Notes: generated by a model from the letters alone, not told the origin. DNA of 64,000 bases from Phycomyces blakesleeanus NRRL 1555(-) (GCF_001638985.1 NW_017265146.1:1-64000); one strand, 5' to 3'. Shown: positions 1-13,140, counted from the stretch's first letter. Numbers and translations are program-made.

Positions 1-1620
1 CATTCTATCTTATTATCTTATTGTGTGACTTCTCGCACATTACAGTAAAAGTGCTAGATTTTAGATGTGAACAGATGTTTTACAGGCAAATTCGTATATC
101 AAGTGATGCTGCTAATTTTGATTGATTTTAGATATATAGATTATTATCAATCGGTGGTGCAGACAGCCTTTGTGTACCCAATAGTAAAAGAACCATAGCA
201 GGGCCTATTTACAGGGATACTGTTATTCATACGGAGGTTTAAATACCGCCCAGTGTTCACGTACAGTCGTTGAGAGAGGATAGTATATTAATGTGACCTT
301 CACTGCGCCATAATCAAAACAAAAAAAATCTTTTTTAATGATAGCTTGAATCTTCTTTCGACATTCCCTACATTCCTCCATCCTTGTCAACGATCTTCAT
401 TCCTGTTGGGAATCGTCATTCATACAATATTGCAACTTAAAGTTGACAGAAACTGTCGCAATATAAAAAGAGAGCACACTCTTTTAAAAAAAAAATCAAA
501 AGACTATTTATTTTATCTTTTTGACGACTGTTCACTGTATACGCGGCTCCAACAAAAATAAGCCCTTGGTCAAATCTTTGTGTCCCTATAAACTTCTCAA
601 CGCTTTAAAAATCGACGGTCACCTCCACAGTAACGTTTTCTTTTTTCAAACTTGCACTAGCAACCGCTTTACACTGCTTTCAAAGTCGACGGTCATTCCC
701 ACAGTATTGTTTTCTTTTTTCAAACTTGCACTAGCAACCGCTTTACACTGCTTTCAAAGTCGACGGTCATCTCCACAGTATTGTTTTCTTTTTTCAAACT
801 TGCACTAGCAACCGTTTCACACTGCTTTCAAAGTCGACAATCATCACCACAGTATCGTTTTCTTTTTTGTAACCTGTACCAACACTAGCTTCGCCGCACT
901 ATCCAAATTGGAACCGATAACCACAGTACCATTTTCTTTTTTGAAACCTGTACCAGCAATAGCTTTGCCGCACTATCAAAATTGAAGCCGATAACCACAG
1001 TATCATTTTCTTTTTTGAAACCTGTACCAGCACTAGCTTTGCCGCACTATCAAAATTGAAACTGATAACCACAGTACCATTTTTTTTTGAAACCTGTACC
1101 AGCACTAGCATAGTTGCACTATCAAAATTGACATCAACAAGCATACTATTTCTTTACTTTATTACAACAGTAAAATAAAAATTGAAATAGAAGCCATATA
1201 ACAAAACTTCAACACTCAAAAACAATACTATTTTCTTCTACACTTAGAGTGTCATACACTGCCATTCTCAGAATTGGCTTTCAACTTTCGCACATATACA
1301 CTATTCATATCATCACACTTCTGAAACCTTCTCATTCCATTCTATCGCATATAGCTTTCAAAGCTTTTGACTTTTAGTATATTTTTGTGTGACTGATTCT
1401 AAATTAGGCGGACACTACCAAGCACAACAGCCCACTATAGAAATTTATTTTTTTTTATTAGTGTACATCATGAATGTCAAAGCTCTGTCACATGGACCAC
1501 ATACACGGACCATCTACAAATATTGTCTACAAATAACGTCTTTCTTTAACCCACTACTTATTCTTCACTATATGAAAAGAATATACAGCTATTAAAGCTT
1601 TATACTTTTAAATAAAAGTA
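1..1620. repeat. Macro-repeat copy 1 (partial, left end outside window)
   Basis: Shares with later copies the segment starting near 145 (caatcggtggtgcagacagc), also found near 3632, 6291 and 9142. It then carries the 'gcttgaatcttctttcgacattcc' region (near 345) and a block of about seven 74-75 bp minisatellite units at roughly 600-1140. No ORF here looks like a protein gene. The open frames come from the repeat itself, whose 74-bp period changes frame from unit to unit. Homology to the other copies fades after about 1600. Confidence 0.7.
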
Positions 1621-1973
1621 AAATAAAATAAAATCACAGTCTTGTTCTCATATATTATATTAGATTATATTATTTTATTTCATATACTCTTAATAATAAA
1701 TTGAATTTTAATTTTAATTTTACACCAATAATTTTTAGAAAGAATATATTTATAATTCTCTTTCTTTTTGCTTTATTTTTCTGTTTGTGCCTGTGCTCAT
1801 GTTTGTTTTGATTGTTTTCTGATAGGTATATCTTTCTTGTATAAGCTTTGTAAAATATATTATACTAAAACTTATATTAAATAGAATGAATGGGTTATAA
1901 AATAATATAAAAAAGTAACAAATTATGTACACGGTAGAATTTAATACTCAAGATATATATTATTTATTAGTCA

Positions 1974-2655
1974 ACCAATAAAGGGTGAGTATGCACAATG
2001 AGCAAAACGCATATAGTTTAACCAATAAGTAATGAGTATGCGCAATGAGTAAAACACATGTAGTTTAACCAATAAGTAATAAGTATGTGCAATGAGTAAA
2101 ATACATATAGTTTAACCAATAAATAATGAGTATGCGCAATGAGTAAAGTACATATAGTTTGACCAATAAGTAATGAGTATATATGATTATTAACTACATT
2201 AAACTCTTGGCTGTAAACTAAAGTAAACTTGTATGATTACTAAGATATGTATTTTTAGTCAACCAATAAATAATACATATGCATCATTATTAAGAACTAT
2301 ATATCTTTGCAAACCAGTAAAGCATGTAGCTTCACTATGAGTAAGAAATATTTCATTGGTTAAAAGACTAGTAGATATGCAAGATTAAACAGAGCTATAT
2401 TCTCAGTTAACCAATAGAGAGTAAATATTCATATTCATAAGACATATATTTTTAGTCAACCAATAAATAGTAAATGTATATCATTATTAAGAACTGTATT
2501 TTTTGCTAACCAATAAAGAATGCAGCCTCAAGATTTATAAAGTTGTTTTGCAGCTAAATCAAGAAAGGTGCATATGCAAGATGAATGAGAATTAAAATTT
2601 CCGTTAACCAATAAAAAAAAGAATAGATAATATCAGCAGCATGATTCTGTCCGGA
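1974..2655. repeat. CCAAT-bearing 47-50 bp minisatellite
   Basis: Four near-identical 47-bp units start at 1974, 2021, 2068 and 2115, each beginning accaata and containing a gcaatgagtaaaa-like core. The same accaat motif then recurs, mostly in phase, near 2162, 2262, 2313, 2410, 2459, 2509 and 2607 in increasingly diverged units. CCAAT is the known binding core of the HAP/NF-Y complex. Whether these sites bind anything here is unknown; no gene start lies next to them. Confidence 0.75.
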
Positions 2656-3490
2656 TCGGCCGCCTATTACGTTCGATCTGGACTGAATGGATATTTCCGA
2701 CAATCTCGGACCACCAGAATCCAAAAGAAAATAATATCGTAAAAACATATACGATAGTAATAATAACTTTACTTTCTTATAAATATAAAGCTTGTATCAT
2801 ATATCTCTCAAATAATTTCAAAATAACCCATATATCTTGTCTCCTCAAGATTCTAATTAAAATTATATCGGTTTTAAGTTATAGATAATAATACAATATA
2901 CATTTTAATATATTCTTATAACCGATTTGTTCTACGATATATATATAGTAATTGTTCACAATTACATGGTTCTTTTTTTTTGTTAATACTTTAAATGTAT
3001 GATAGGCACTATATATATATATATATATATTCATACAGGTAAAGCTATGTTTTCTAGTGTGTTTAATATATGCAGTACTATCTAGGTGCGGACCGATTTT
3101 TTTATAATTACACTTGGTGGAATTTAATCAAAGAATAATAACCTACAGAATATTATTATCGAGTTATTTTGAAACAGTCGGTATTTATTGTCAAAATTTT
3201 ACCCTATAACTATATATATAAATTGCTATTGTATCTTGAATATACTATTAGGTATATATATATATATATATCTTCTTCTTCTTCTCTTCAACATACACTG
3301 ATACAGACATACACCAGGAATCACTATCGATCTATATATTTATATATAGCTCTTACTTTATTTTAGATATACTGTTCAGCCTATTTTCTTTCTTCCCTTC
3401 AACACACGTACACACACACGCACATGCACACGCACATGCACATGCACACGCACATGCACATGCACACGCACTTGCACACGCACTTGCACA
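2656..3490. other. AT-rich intergenic stretch with microsatellites
   Basis: No gene is seen. It contains TA runs near 3011-3030 and 3253-3272. From 3412 to 3490 there is a purine/pyrimidine-alternating tract of repeated cacatgcacacg-type units. Confidence 0.6.
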
Positions 3491-5808
3491 CCCTCAGAGA
3501 TCTCTCTACCAGTCAATTGGCTGCACCAATACAAAATATACGATATTGTCTATTTCGTTTTATGTCTTTTTACAAACTAAGGGTGCTAATTGGTAATTCG
3601 GACAGTGTGCGCTTTTTTGTAAACTGGTATTACCAATCGGTGGTGCAGACAGCCTTTGTGTACCCGATCGTAAAAGAACCATAGCAGAGCCCATCGACAG
3701 GGACACTGTTATCCATATGGAGGTTGAAATACCATTTAGTATTCACTCAAAACTATTTGGAGAGAAGTGTGTATTAAAATAACCTTTGCTGTACCGCAAC
3801 CAAAACAAAAAAATATATTTTTTTAACGATGGCTTGAATCTTCTTTTGACATTCCCAACATTCCGCCATCCCAGTTGAGGATCTTCATTCCTGTTGGGGA
3901 TCGACATTCATATTGTATTGCAACTCAAAGTGGACCAAAAGCGACGCAATACAAAAAGGAAGCGCACTCTTTTTAAAAAAAACCAAAATATTCTTTATTT
4001 TATTTTTTAGATGGCTGTCCATGGTATATACAAGTCGAGCAAAAAATAAGCCCTCGGTCATACCTTCGTGTCCCTATAAACTGCTCAACGCTTTAAAAAC
4101 CGACACCAATAAATAAAAAAAAAATCTATTACGCCTAGCAACACCAGCTTCACAACGCTATCAAAATTGATATCAACAACCATAATATCCTTTTATTCTA
4201 CTATCACTGAAAAATAAAAATTGAAATAATAGCCATATAATAAAACTTCAAAACTCAAAAGCTATACACTATATTCTTTTATATTTGAAGTGCTATATAC
4301 CACTGTTCTCAGAACTACCTTCAAACTCTTGCACGCACATAACACTTGTATGCTTATGCTTCCAAGACTGTCTTCAGTGACAATGACCCCAGCCTATCAT
4401 ACATATTCTCCAAAGCTTCCGACTTTTACTATATCTTTAAATAACTGGTTCTAGACCAAACAGAAATCACCCATCACAAAGTCCTACCATAGTAATCTCT
4501 CTTTATAGGCGCACACAATAATCCTCAAGTCTATAATAATAATAAAATTGCTACACACCCTAATTCTCAAACCTGTCTTATATATAAAAAAAAATTCTTA
4601 CACACTGCCTCCGTCTATCTCACTATTCCGCACTCTTTACACAATACAAATACTCTACTATCAAAACCTTTTCAATATTTTTAAAATAAAATCGCTGTTA
4701 CAATTCACTCTCATTCTTCTTCAGCCTTTCACTTTAATCAATTCGACTCGGTCTCCACCTACCCTATTTATTTTACTATATTTAAATAGACACAACAAAT
4801 AGAAGCTATAATGATTTATATATGTATTTGATTTAATTACAAGCATATTATTTATATATATATAGGTTTAAAAAGTATTATAAGAGATGTATATGTAGTT
4901 AAAATATGTGTAGTCGAGGTTTATGTGTGTGTGTGTGTGTGTGTGTAGGTGAGATATGTGAGAAGGGGGGAGTGGGGTAGGGGGTGCGATAAAGAGTGGC
5001 TTAGAAAGATCAAGAGTGAAGGTCAGTGTATTCTTGAGAAAACCGCAAAACTATAAGTTTGCTCATTCTTTATAAACAATATTTGAAGCTAATGAGCTCT
5101 CTCTATAGAAGTAATCTAAGTGCACAGCTTTCATATCCGTAGTGAAGTTATGAATTCTATATACATAAACAGCAATGCCTTTGCGATGAACATGCGTTGA
5201 GTAACAGCTTTATCATAAAAAAAGGCGAAGCTATCTTCCTAAGTAAGTATGCTTCCCGTCTAAAACAAGTACACAATCATATAAAAGTCAAAATTAATTA
5301 ACCAAAAATGGAAGTCCAATGACTTTGACATTATACTCTATAGTTAACTAATAACTTATACTCTTTGGCTTATATCTTTGTGCGTGCAGATAATGAGGCC
5401 TATCAAAATCTCATATTAATATATTAGTATATAAAATAAATTCTAAAATGCTTTATTTTATTACTGAAAAAGGCTGGTACTACTATATTCGGTAATTATC
5501 GAAGTAGTAGCTTGACCAAAATATATAGCTTGTATCATTAACTTCTCATCCGATTTCTCATATATACTCTCTTTTAGAAATATTTAAACAGTCAATTACA
5601 AAAGTATATATATATATAGCTTATATCATACACTTCTCAATCAATTGGTTAAATAATTCTGAGCAAGGATCGATATACTTTGCTTAAAATAAAATCCGAT
5701 CCGAGCTATAAGCAACAAGATGTGTTTTAATGTGCTTTTAAAATAATTCGATCCACTGGATATTTATGGATCAATTAACATCTTACTTTCCTTAATTATC
5801 TTTCTCTC

Positions 5809-5871
<63 letters not shown>

Positions 5872-5873
5872 CA

Positions 5874-5908
<35 letters not shown>

Positions 5909-6150
5909 GCTCTTTCTCTCTCGCTCTTTCTCTCTCACTCTCTCTCTCACTCTCGCATTTTCTGTTTGTCCACTACAAATCTCTCTCGTTGATCTCTCTT
6001 CTTCTTGGACAATTACATCCTTAAGATAACACGCCGCGTGATAAATCCATATACCAAAAGTCACTCTAGGATTATATATATAACCTGTTAGTATATTTCA
6101 GATAAGCTCTTACACATATCTCTTTCCTCTTTCCAATATACACTCACACA
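3491..6150. repeat. Macro-repeat copy 2 (~2.66 kb)
   Basis: Begins with ctctctaccagtcaattggc, the same block found near 6160 and, with one change, near 9010. It runs through the ggtggtgcagacagcctttg segment, the 'gacattcc' segment and the ctcagaact segment, and ends with the segment ggatatttatggatcaatta (about 5757) that also closes copy 3. The internal 74-bp minisatellite is almost absent here. A nearly pure CT tract spans about 5803-5960. No coding gene is supported. Confidence 0.75.
5797..5960. repeat. (CT)n-rich microsatellite
   Basis: About 160 bp of ctctctct interrupted by ttt and a few cac/cgc steps. It is open on the minus strand only as an Arg/Glu-rich artefact. Confidence 0.9.
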
Positions 6151-6739
6151 CTCAGGGATCTCTCTACCAGTCAATTGGCTGCACAAATACAAAATATACA
6201 ATATTGTCTATTTCGTTTTATGTCTTCTTAAAAACTAAGGATGCTAATTGGTAATTCGGACAGTTTGTACTTTTTTGTAACCTGGTATTACCAATTGGTG
6301 GTGCAGAAAGTCTTTGTGTACCCGATAGTAAAAGAACCATAACAGGGCCCATTGACAGGGACACTGTTACCCATACGGGGGTTTAAATACCGTCCAGTGT
6401 TCACTTACAGTCGTTGAGAGAGGATAGTATATTAATGTGACCTTCATTGCGCCGTAATCAAAACAAAAAAATTCTTTTTTAATGATAGCTTGAATCTTCT
6501 TTCGACATTCCCTACATTCCTCCATCCTTGTCAAGGATCTTCATTGCTGTTGGGAATCGTCATTCATATAATATTGCAACATAAAGTAGACAGAAACTGT
6601 CGCAATATAAAAAGAGAGCACACTCTTTTGAAAAAAAAAATCGAAATACACTTTATTTTATCTTTTTGACGACTGCTCACTGTATACGCGGCTCTAACAA
6701 AAAGCAAGCCCTTGGTCAAACCTTTGTGTCCCTATAAAC

Positions 6740-7080
6740 TTCTCAACGCTTTAAAAATCGACGGTCATCCCCACAGTATCGTTTTCTTTTTTCAAACTTG
6801 CACTAGCAACCGCTTTACACTGCTTTCAAAGTCGACGGTCATCCTCACAGTATTGTTTTCTTTTTTCAAACTTGCACTAGCAACCGCTTTACACTGCTTT
6901 CAAAGTCGACGGTCATCCCCACAGTATTGTTTTCTTTTTTCAAACTTGCACTAGCAACCGCTTTACACTGCTTTCAAAGTCGACGGTCATCCTCACAGTA
7001 TTGTTTTCTTTTTTCAAACTTGCACTAGCAACCGCTTTACACTGCTTTCAAAGTCGACAGTCATCGCCACTCTATTCTTT
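6740..7080. repeat. 74-bp minisatellite inside the macro-repeat
   Basis: Units start at caaagtcgac near 6827 and 6901 and continue to about 7050; the exact spacing is 74 bp. Neighbouring units are almost identical. Related blocks lie at 600-1140 and 9600-9830. The unit holds a T-rich run followed by a C-rich segment and has no stop codon in some frames, which produces spurious ORFs. Confidence 0.85.
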
Positions 7081-7689
7081 TCTTTTTTCAACCCTGTACC
7101 AACAACAACTTCGCACTGCGTTCAAAGCCGACAATACCAATCATACTATCTTTCTTATTTTATTACTACTGAAAAATAAAAATAAAAATAATAACCATAT
7201 AATCAAACTTCAGCACTCGGAACCCATATACTCTGTTCTTTTATATCTGAAGTGACATATACTACTATTCTCAGAACTGTCTTTTTACTTTCGCATGCAC
7301 ATGATATCTATATACTTATACCTTCAACACCTTCTTCAATGAAAATGACCCCATCCTATCACACACAATTTTTAAAAATTCTTACTTTTAGTATATCTTT
7401 AAATATCCAGTTCTAGACCAAACAGCCATTGTCTAACACAAAGTCCTGCCATAGTAATCTCTCTTTATAGATGCACAACATAATCCTTAAACCTATATTT
7501 TTAAAAAAAAGAAACATATATTTCTTATAATCTGTACTCTCATTCTTCTTGTCCCTTTCACTTCAAACAAATTAACTTGGTCTCTCCCTACTCGCATATC
7601 TTATTTATTTTAATATCTTTAAATAACTAAAATAAAATATGATTTATTATTTATTATATGTTTATATAGGTTATGAATTTATTATAAGA

Positions 7690-7805
7690 GAGATGTGTGT
7701 GTGGGTAGTCGATGTGTGGGTAGTCGATGTGTGGGTAGTCGATGTGTGGGTAGTCGAGGCGTGGGTAGTCGAGGCGTGGGTAGTCGATGTGTGGGTAGTT
7801 GAGGT
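7690..7805. repeat. 15-bp minisatellite gtgtgggtagtcgat
   Basis: Seven to eight tandem copies of a 15-bp unit, some with gaggc in place of gatgt. Because 15 is divisible by three, both strands give long simple ORFs (Val/Trp-rich on plus, Ser/Thr/His-rich on minus). These are not taken as genes. Confidence 0.9.
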
Positions 7806-8033
7806 AGATATATTTAAAGTGTGTGTATGCAGCCGAGGCATATTTGTGTCTGTAGTTGAGGTGTGAGAGAAAAGGGGGCGTTGTGGGTGGGGGGTGCCAT
7901 AACCAGTGGTCATATGGGAGAGGAAAAGTTTATTTTCTAACAAATCGCAAAAACTATAATCGTTTATAGTTTTGAGGTAATGCATTTGGTAATCCAAAGG
8001 TTTCTCTAAAGTAATAAGGTAAAGATAAAGTTT

Positions 8034-8120
8034 TCGCATCCGTAGTGCGGATGCGATTCTAATAACGCATCCGTAGTGCGGATGCGATTCCAATAACGCA
8101 TCCGTAGTGCGTATGCGATG
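8034..8120. repeat. Three tandem hairpin units
   Basis: The sequence cgcatccg-tagtg-cggatgcg, an 8-bp perfect stem with a 5-nt loop, occurs three times with a spacing of about 32 bp. The third copy has one stem change (cgtatgcg). Copy 2 of the macro-repeat has only a decayed counterpart near 5130-5200. Confidence 0.85.
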
Positions 8121-9003
8121 GTCATGCATGAAATAACAGGTTTATCGTAAAAAAAAAAAGCCTGGGTAACCGCCCAAGTAAGTTTGTTTGTTTTGTCTAA
8201 AAAAAGTATAGAATCATATGAAAATCAAAATAAACCAACCAAAAATAGAAAGCAAAGCACTTTGATACTTTATACACGATACTCTACAGTTAACTAATAG
8301 CTTGTGTTTTTTGGTATATATCTTTGTTCGTGCAAATAATCAAGCCTTTTGATATTTCATATTAATATATTAGTATATATAATGAATTCCAATATCTTAT
8401 TTTGATCTAATTCCAAAAGGCTTTATTTTAATAATGAAAAAGGCTGGTACTATTATATTCAATAATTATATATTTCTTTGCGATTTTTTAAATAGTAACT
8501 CGACTGAAATATGTCTATAGCTTGTATCATTTATTTCCCATTCAATTTTTCAAATATACTCTTATTTAAAACTATTTAAACAGCAACTTAAACAAATAGA
8601 TATCTTTGGCTTGTACCATATACTTCTCAAGCAGTTTATTAAATAGTTCTGTGCAAGAATATATATATTTCGGCTGCAAAAGATTTTGATTAAAATTAAA
8701 TCCGATCCGAGCTATGAGCAACAATATGGGGTTTAATACATCTTTATAACAGTTTGATCCACTGGATATTTATGGATCAATTAACACTCTACTTCCTTTA
8801 ATTCGCTTTATCTCTTATTTTCTTTTTATTTATAAGTCTAATCCAAGTTGATATATATCTATATATTATCAAGTTATTTTAAAATGAATTGTGTTCATAT
8901 ACTAAAAGTTACTCTAGGACTATATATATATAATCTGTTAGTATATTTCAGATGAGCTCTTACACCTACCTTTTTTCCCTCTTTAATACACACGCACGCA
9001 CTT

Positions 9004-10220
9004 GGGGATCTGTCTACCAGTCAATTGGCTGCACTGGTACAATATATACGATATTGTCTATTTCTTTTTATATCCTTTTACAAACTAAGGGTTCTAATCG
9101 ACAATTCGGACAGCACGCACTTTTTTGTAAACTGGTATTACTGATCGGTGGTGCAGACACCCTTTGTGTACCCACAAGTGAAAGAATCATAGCAGGGTCC
9201 ATTGACAGGGATACTGTTACCCATACGAAGGTTTAAAGACCGTATGGTACTCACTTACAATCGTTGAGAGAGGATTGTGTATTCAAAACCCCTTCACTGT
9301 GCTGTAACCAAAACAAAAAAAATTCTTTTTAACGATGGCTTGAATCTTCTTTCGACATTCCGCCATCCCAGTCGAGGATCTTCATTCCTGTTGGGGATCG
9401 TCATTCATATTGTATTGCAACTCAAAGTGGACCGAAAGCGACGCAATACGAAAAGGAAGCGCACTCTTTTGAAAAATAAAATAAAAAATGAAATACTCTT
9501 TATTTTATCTTTTTGACGACTGTTCACTGTATATGCGGCTCTAACAAAAAATAAGCCCTTGGTCAAACCTTCGTGTCCCTATAAGCTTCGCACTGCGTTC
9601 AAAGGCGACAGTCATCGCCACTCTATTCTTTTCTTTTTTCAACCCTGTACTAACAACAACTTCGCACTGCTCTCAAAGTCGACAGTCATCGCCACTCTAT
9701 TCTTTTCTTTTTTCAACCCTGTACTAACAACAACTTCGCACTGCTCTCAAAGTCGACAGTCATCGCCACTCTATTCTTTTCTTTTTTCAACCCTGTACCA
9801 ACAACAACTTCGCACTGCGTTCAAAGCCGACAATACCAATCATACTATCTTTCTTATTTTATTACTACTGAAAAATAAAAATAAAAATAATAACCATATA
9901 ATCAAACTTCAGCACTCGGAACCCATATACTCTGTTCTTTTATATCTGAAGTGACATATACTACTATTCTCAGAACTGTCTTTTTACTTTCGCATGCACA
10001 TGATATCTATATACTTATACCTTCAACACCTTCTTCAATGAAAATGACCCCATCCTATCACACACAATTTTTAAAAATTCTTACTTTTAGTATATCTTTA
10101 AATATCCAGTTCTAGACCAAACAGCCATTGTCTAACACAAAGTCCTGCCATAGTAATCTCTCTTTATAGATGCACAACATAATCCTTAAACCTATATTTT
10201 TAAAAAAAAGAAACATATAT
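9004..10220. repeat. Macro-repeat copy 4 (truncated)
   Basis: Starts like copies 2 and 3. It has three to four minisatellite units at 9600-9830 and then a block that reads base-for-base like copy 3 (offset 2699 bp) until it stops abruptly near 10220. Beyond that point, unrelated AT-rich sequence begins. This marks the right edge of the macro-repeat array. Confidence 0.8.
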
Positions 10221-10424
10221 TGGGCTTATTATAATATTTTAATTTTTCAACTAAATTAGTTACTAATATAATATATATTATAAAAGTACGGTGACATCAA
10301 AGACATATCATGAATACCATTAGACAGAGCAATAGAGTAACCATGTCATATTTTGCAAGCACCAACATTTGTGTCGGAGATATACATTTTTATTTTTGTT
10401 TATCCTTACTTATATTTAGGTTAA

Positions 10425-10490
10425 GTGGTAAGCGCTGTTACTACTTCAAGCCAGGTCCGGCGTTCAATTCTCAATAGAGTATATGTTTGG
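10425..10490 (+). other. tRNA-like (SINE-like) promoter remnant
   Basis: ggttaagtggtaagcgct resembles a pol III A-box/D-arm, and gcgttcaattctc about 40 bp later resembles a B-box/T-loop. The stems do not pair properly and no acceptor stem is evident, so this is not a functional tRNA. It could be a decayed tRNA or a SINE head. Confidence 0.25.
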
Positions 10491-11070
10491 GTTTTTTTTA
10501 GTTTTATATATCATGATAGAATCTTTTAATTTTTTTTAAAAAAAAAATTAGTAAGAATTATATATTTTAGTAAGATTATATTTTCGAGTGATTAATTATT
10601 CCATGTATTATTCGAGAACAATTAATAGATTAGTATTATCTTTATAGTTCTGGCAAATGTTATGTTTTTATACTAATCATATAAAATGATTAATATATTA
10701 AATAAAGAAACTATAATAGTTATTGCTTTATTCAAGCAAATTATTTTCAGTCGCGACTCTCAACAAAATAAAGTAAGATAAAAATTTTCAAAATCTGACT
10801 TTTATATTAATCAAGGTAAAGCAAGTGATAGAATCTCAAAAAAGCAATAGATTTGATTGCTTCATAGTTTAAATACCAAGTTAACAGTAAAAAAAAAATC
10901 ATTTAATATTTTCACTTTTATATTTTTTTGTAATTAGCATTATTTAAAGACAATAGCATTTTTACCTCTTATTTTTCTCATTATTTTTTCTATTTTTAAT
11001 ATTTACTTTTTATTGTATATGCAAGTAGTCACAATTTTTTTTTCAGAATTAGAGGTAAATGTTTGATCAC

Positions 11071-11194
11071 TTGGTGTGGACAGACTGAAATCTCAAAAAA
11101 AGACCAAAATTAATTAAAACTCTTGCCCAATGATATGACTTTAAATTTGTTCTTATTTTGCACTTTTTTTGAACTTTTAGTCTGTCTACACCAA
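11071..11194. mobile_element. Short inverted-repeat (MITE-like) hairpin element
   Basis: Arms of about 32 bp beginning ttggtgtggacagact and ending agtctgtctacaccaa enclose about 60 bp. The arms differ at only a few positions. No clear target-site duplication is seen, and internal coding is absent. Confidence 0.55.
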
Positions 11195-13140
11195 TTTTTT
11201 TTTGTTCTGACATCATTTTATCACATAGATGAATATGTGAGCAAAGACATGCATTGTTTATAGATTAATTCAATTTTTCTTCTTCTCCTAATATATATAT
11301 ATAGTTATTATATTCTACTCGGACAGCAATATTCGATTCATTTTAATTTTCTACCAACCTGCCCACTATACCAAATCCCGGCGGCCATCTAATCGTAGCA
11401 TGATTCAAACTCCGAGACAATTCTAAAGACCGACAATGCGCCTCTAATGCCACTTTTCTGTTACTCTTCTTTATTAGCTATCGATAGAACCAAAAAGCAT
11501 ACAGATACAATCAGTAGAAGGTGAGAAAAGTAGAATTTTACGAATTTTTTTTTGGTAAAATATTGATTTCTTGAAAAAAAAATAAAAAAAAATTAAATAT
11601 TATAAATGCCGACTGAAACCTGTTTTACTTTTATTTTTACTCTCAATTTATCTATTTATTTTACTGTTATACTTTTGAATGATATATAGCTTGTTAAGGC
11701 GTTCTACATTACAAGAATTATATATGTACAGAGAAGTTATATTTATATAATAATAATTCGCACAACTACTTTTATCAAGCAATAACATGTCGATTTTTTC
11801 TTCCTTTTTGTTTCTAGAAATTCCGATGAATCTTAGAAAAGAAGTAAATCATGGAGCTGCGATTGTGTGATGTCACAAGAGAAAATCATTTGGCTCTTCG
11901 TACGGGATTGAAATCAGAGAGATCCAAACGAGATCTCAAGATCTTTTAAGCTTCTATAGATTTAAGCAAAGAATTTATAGGCCGTGGATTACTAAAAAGA
12001 AGACAATAATAAAGAGATAATGTTGTCTGAAATTACATATAATCGTATTTGAACATTGGTGTGATTAACTAGTGCACCTGAACAATCACTCAACGCCCAA
12101 TATTATCAGAGACATTGCGGTTGAGACGAATAGATAAAAAAATTGTGTAGGTGTACTGGGGACTGGTGTCTTTTGACATAATAAACTATCTGGATAAGTT
12201 AAGCGGTTTGAAGGAATGAAATAAACCCTCTGTGAATACAAGAAGAGTAAGGTAAACTAACAAAGCTAGGCAATACATTATCAGTGTTTAAGAAAAATGA
12301 AAATCTTGAGTAGGATTGGGTCATGGGACCAAGATACACAGCAATACCAATGAAATGTAGATTTACTACAAATATCTTCTGGTTTATCCAGAGAGAGAGT
12401 GTATGGGTGCATAATAGCTGCTATATCTGATATTAGATATGTGCACGGATCACTCTTGACAGGATCTATTGTTGAAGGATACGAACGGAACCGTTTTTAG
12501 CATGTAACTTGGGTGTAGTACCAATGCCGATTTGAGAAATGTTTGGTTCCGGCTATTGAGGTAAATAGCTTGCCAGATTCCACAGGTTAAATCAATAGTG
12601 AGTGACACGGTTGTGGTGCAATGACCGACTGAGCCAAGGAACAAGGGAAACGGCGTGCCCGTAAGAAAATACCCAATTCGTCTCTTGTACCTGTGTACCA
12701 AAGACCGTTTTCAATCTTTTACCTCGTTCTATTATTTCTTGTACTCTTCTCCAAACTACCCTACTTTACTATTATCACCTTTACTGCTCTCACCTCTTTC
12801 CTATGCTGATCTCAAATATGACAGCATCTTCTTTACATTTCCTCTTTTATCATTCGCTGGATATCCCATTTCAACATCTTCCCATCGTTTCTCACTTTAT
12901 TATCTTCATTTTACTATACTCTCGTTTACCATATTACTAGTCTCACTCTTTCAACAATGACTCATTCTACCCTTTTATTTTCTTCTTCCTTCAAAAAACC
13001 GTCCTCCTTCGAAATATTTTTGTTACAAGATTGTCTATAAAAGCAATCGGTTTTTCCACTTAATAAAAAATTATCCATATCTGTGATCTAATTTGTCTTG
13101 AAAGACTTAAGTTGATAATATAAACAGACGATTAATACCA

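Larger units (their letters stand above)
6151..9003. repeat. Macro-repeat copy 3 (~2.85 kb)
   Basis: The most complete copy. In order: the ctctctaccagtcaattggc block; the ggtggtgcag block; four to five 74-bp minisatellite units (6740-7080); a block nearly identical to the end of copy 4 (about 7050-7520); a 15-bp minisatellite (7690-7800); three hairpin units (8034-8120); and the closing segment with ggatatttatggatcaatta near 8764. No coding gene is supported. Confidence 0.8.
10221..13140. other. AT-rich region without a supported gene
   Basis: Between the macro-repeat array and the 106-bp array. It contains a tRNA-like A/B-box stretch near 10429, a 124-bp hairpin element (11071-11194) and an 83-codon minus-strand ORF (12450-12701) of no recognised family. 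Nothing else looks coding. Confidence 0.5.

Noticed and set aside
346..1144. ORFs across the 74-bp minisatellite (also 6712-7255 and 9559-9954)
   Set aside because: They follow the repeat unit, shift frame with its 74-bp period and show no protein family or splice context.
7639..8129. Val/Trp-rich plus ORF and Thr/His-rich minus ORF of 75-152 codons
   Set aside because: Both are read-through of a 15-bp minisatellite whose length happens to be divisible by three.
12450..12701. 83-codon minus ORF as a gene, possibly the end of an array transcript
   Set aside because: No family, no splice link to the array that I could establish; kept only as a mention in the regional note.
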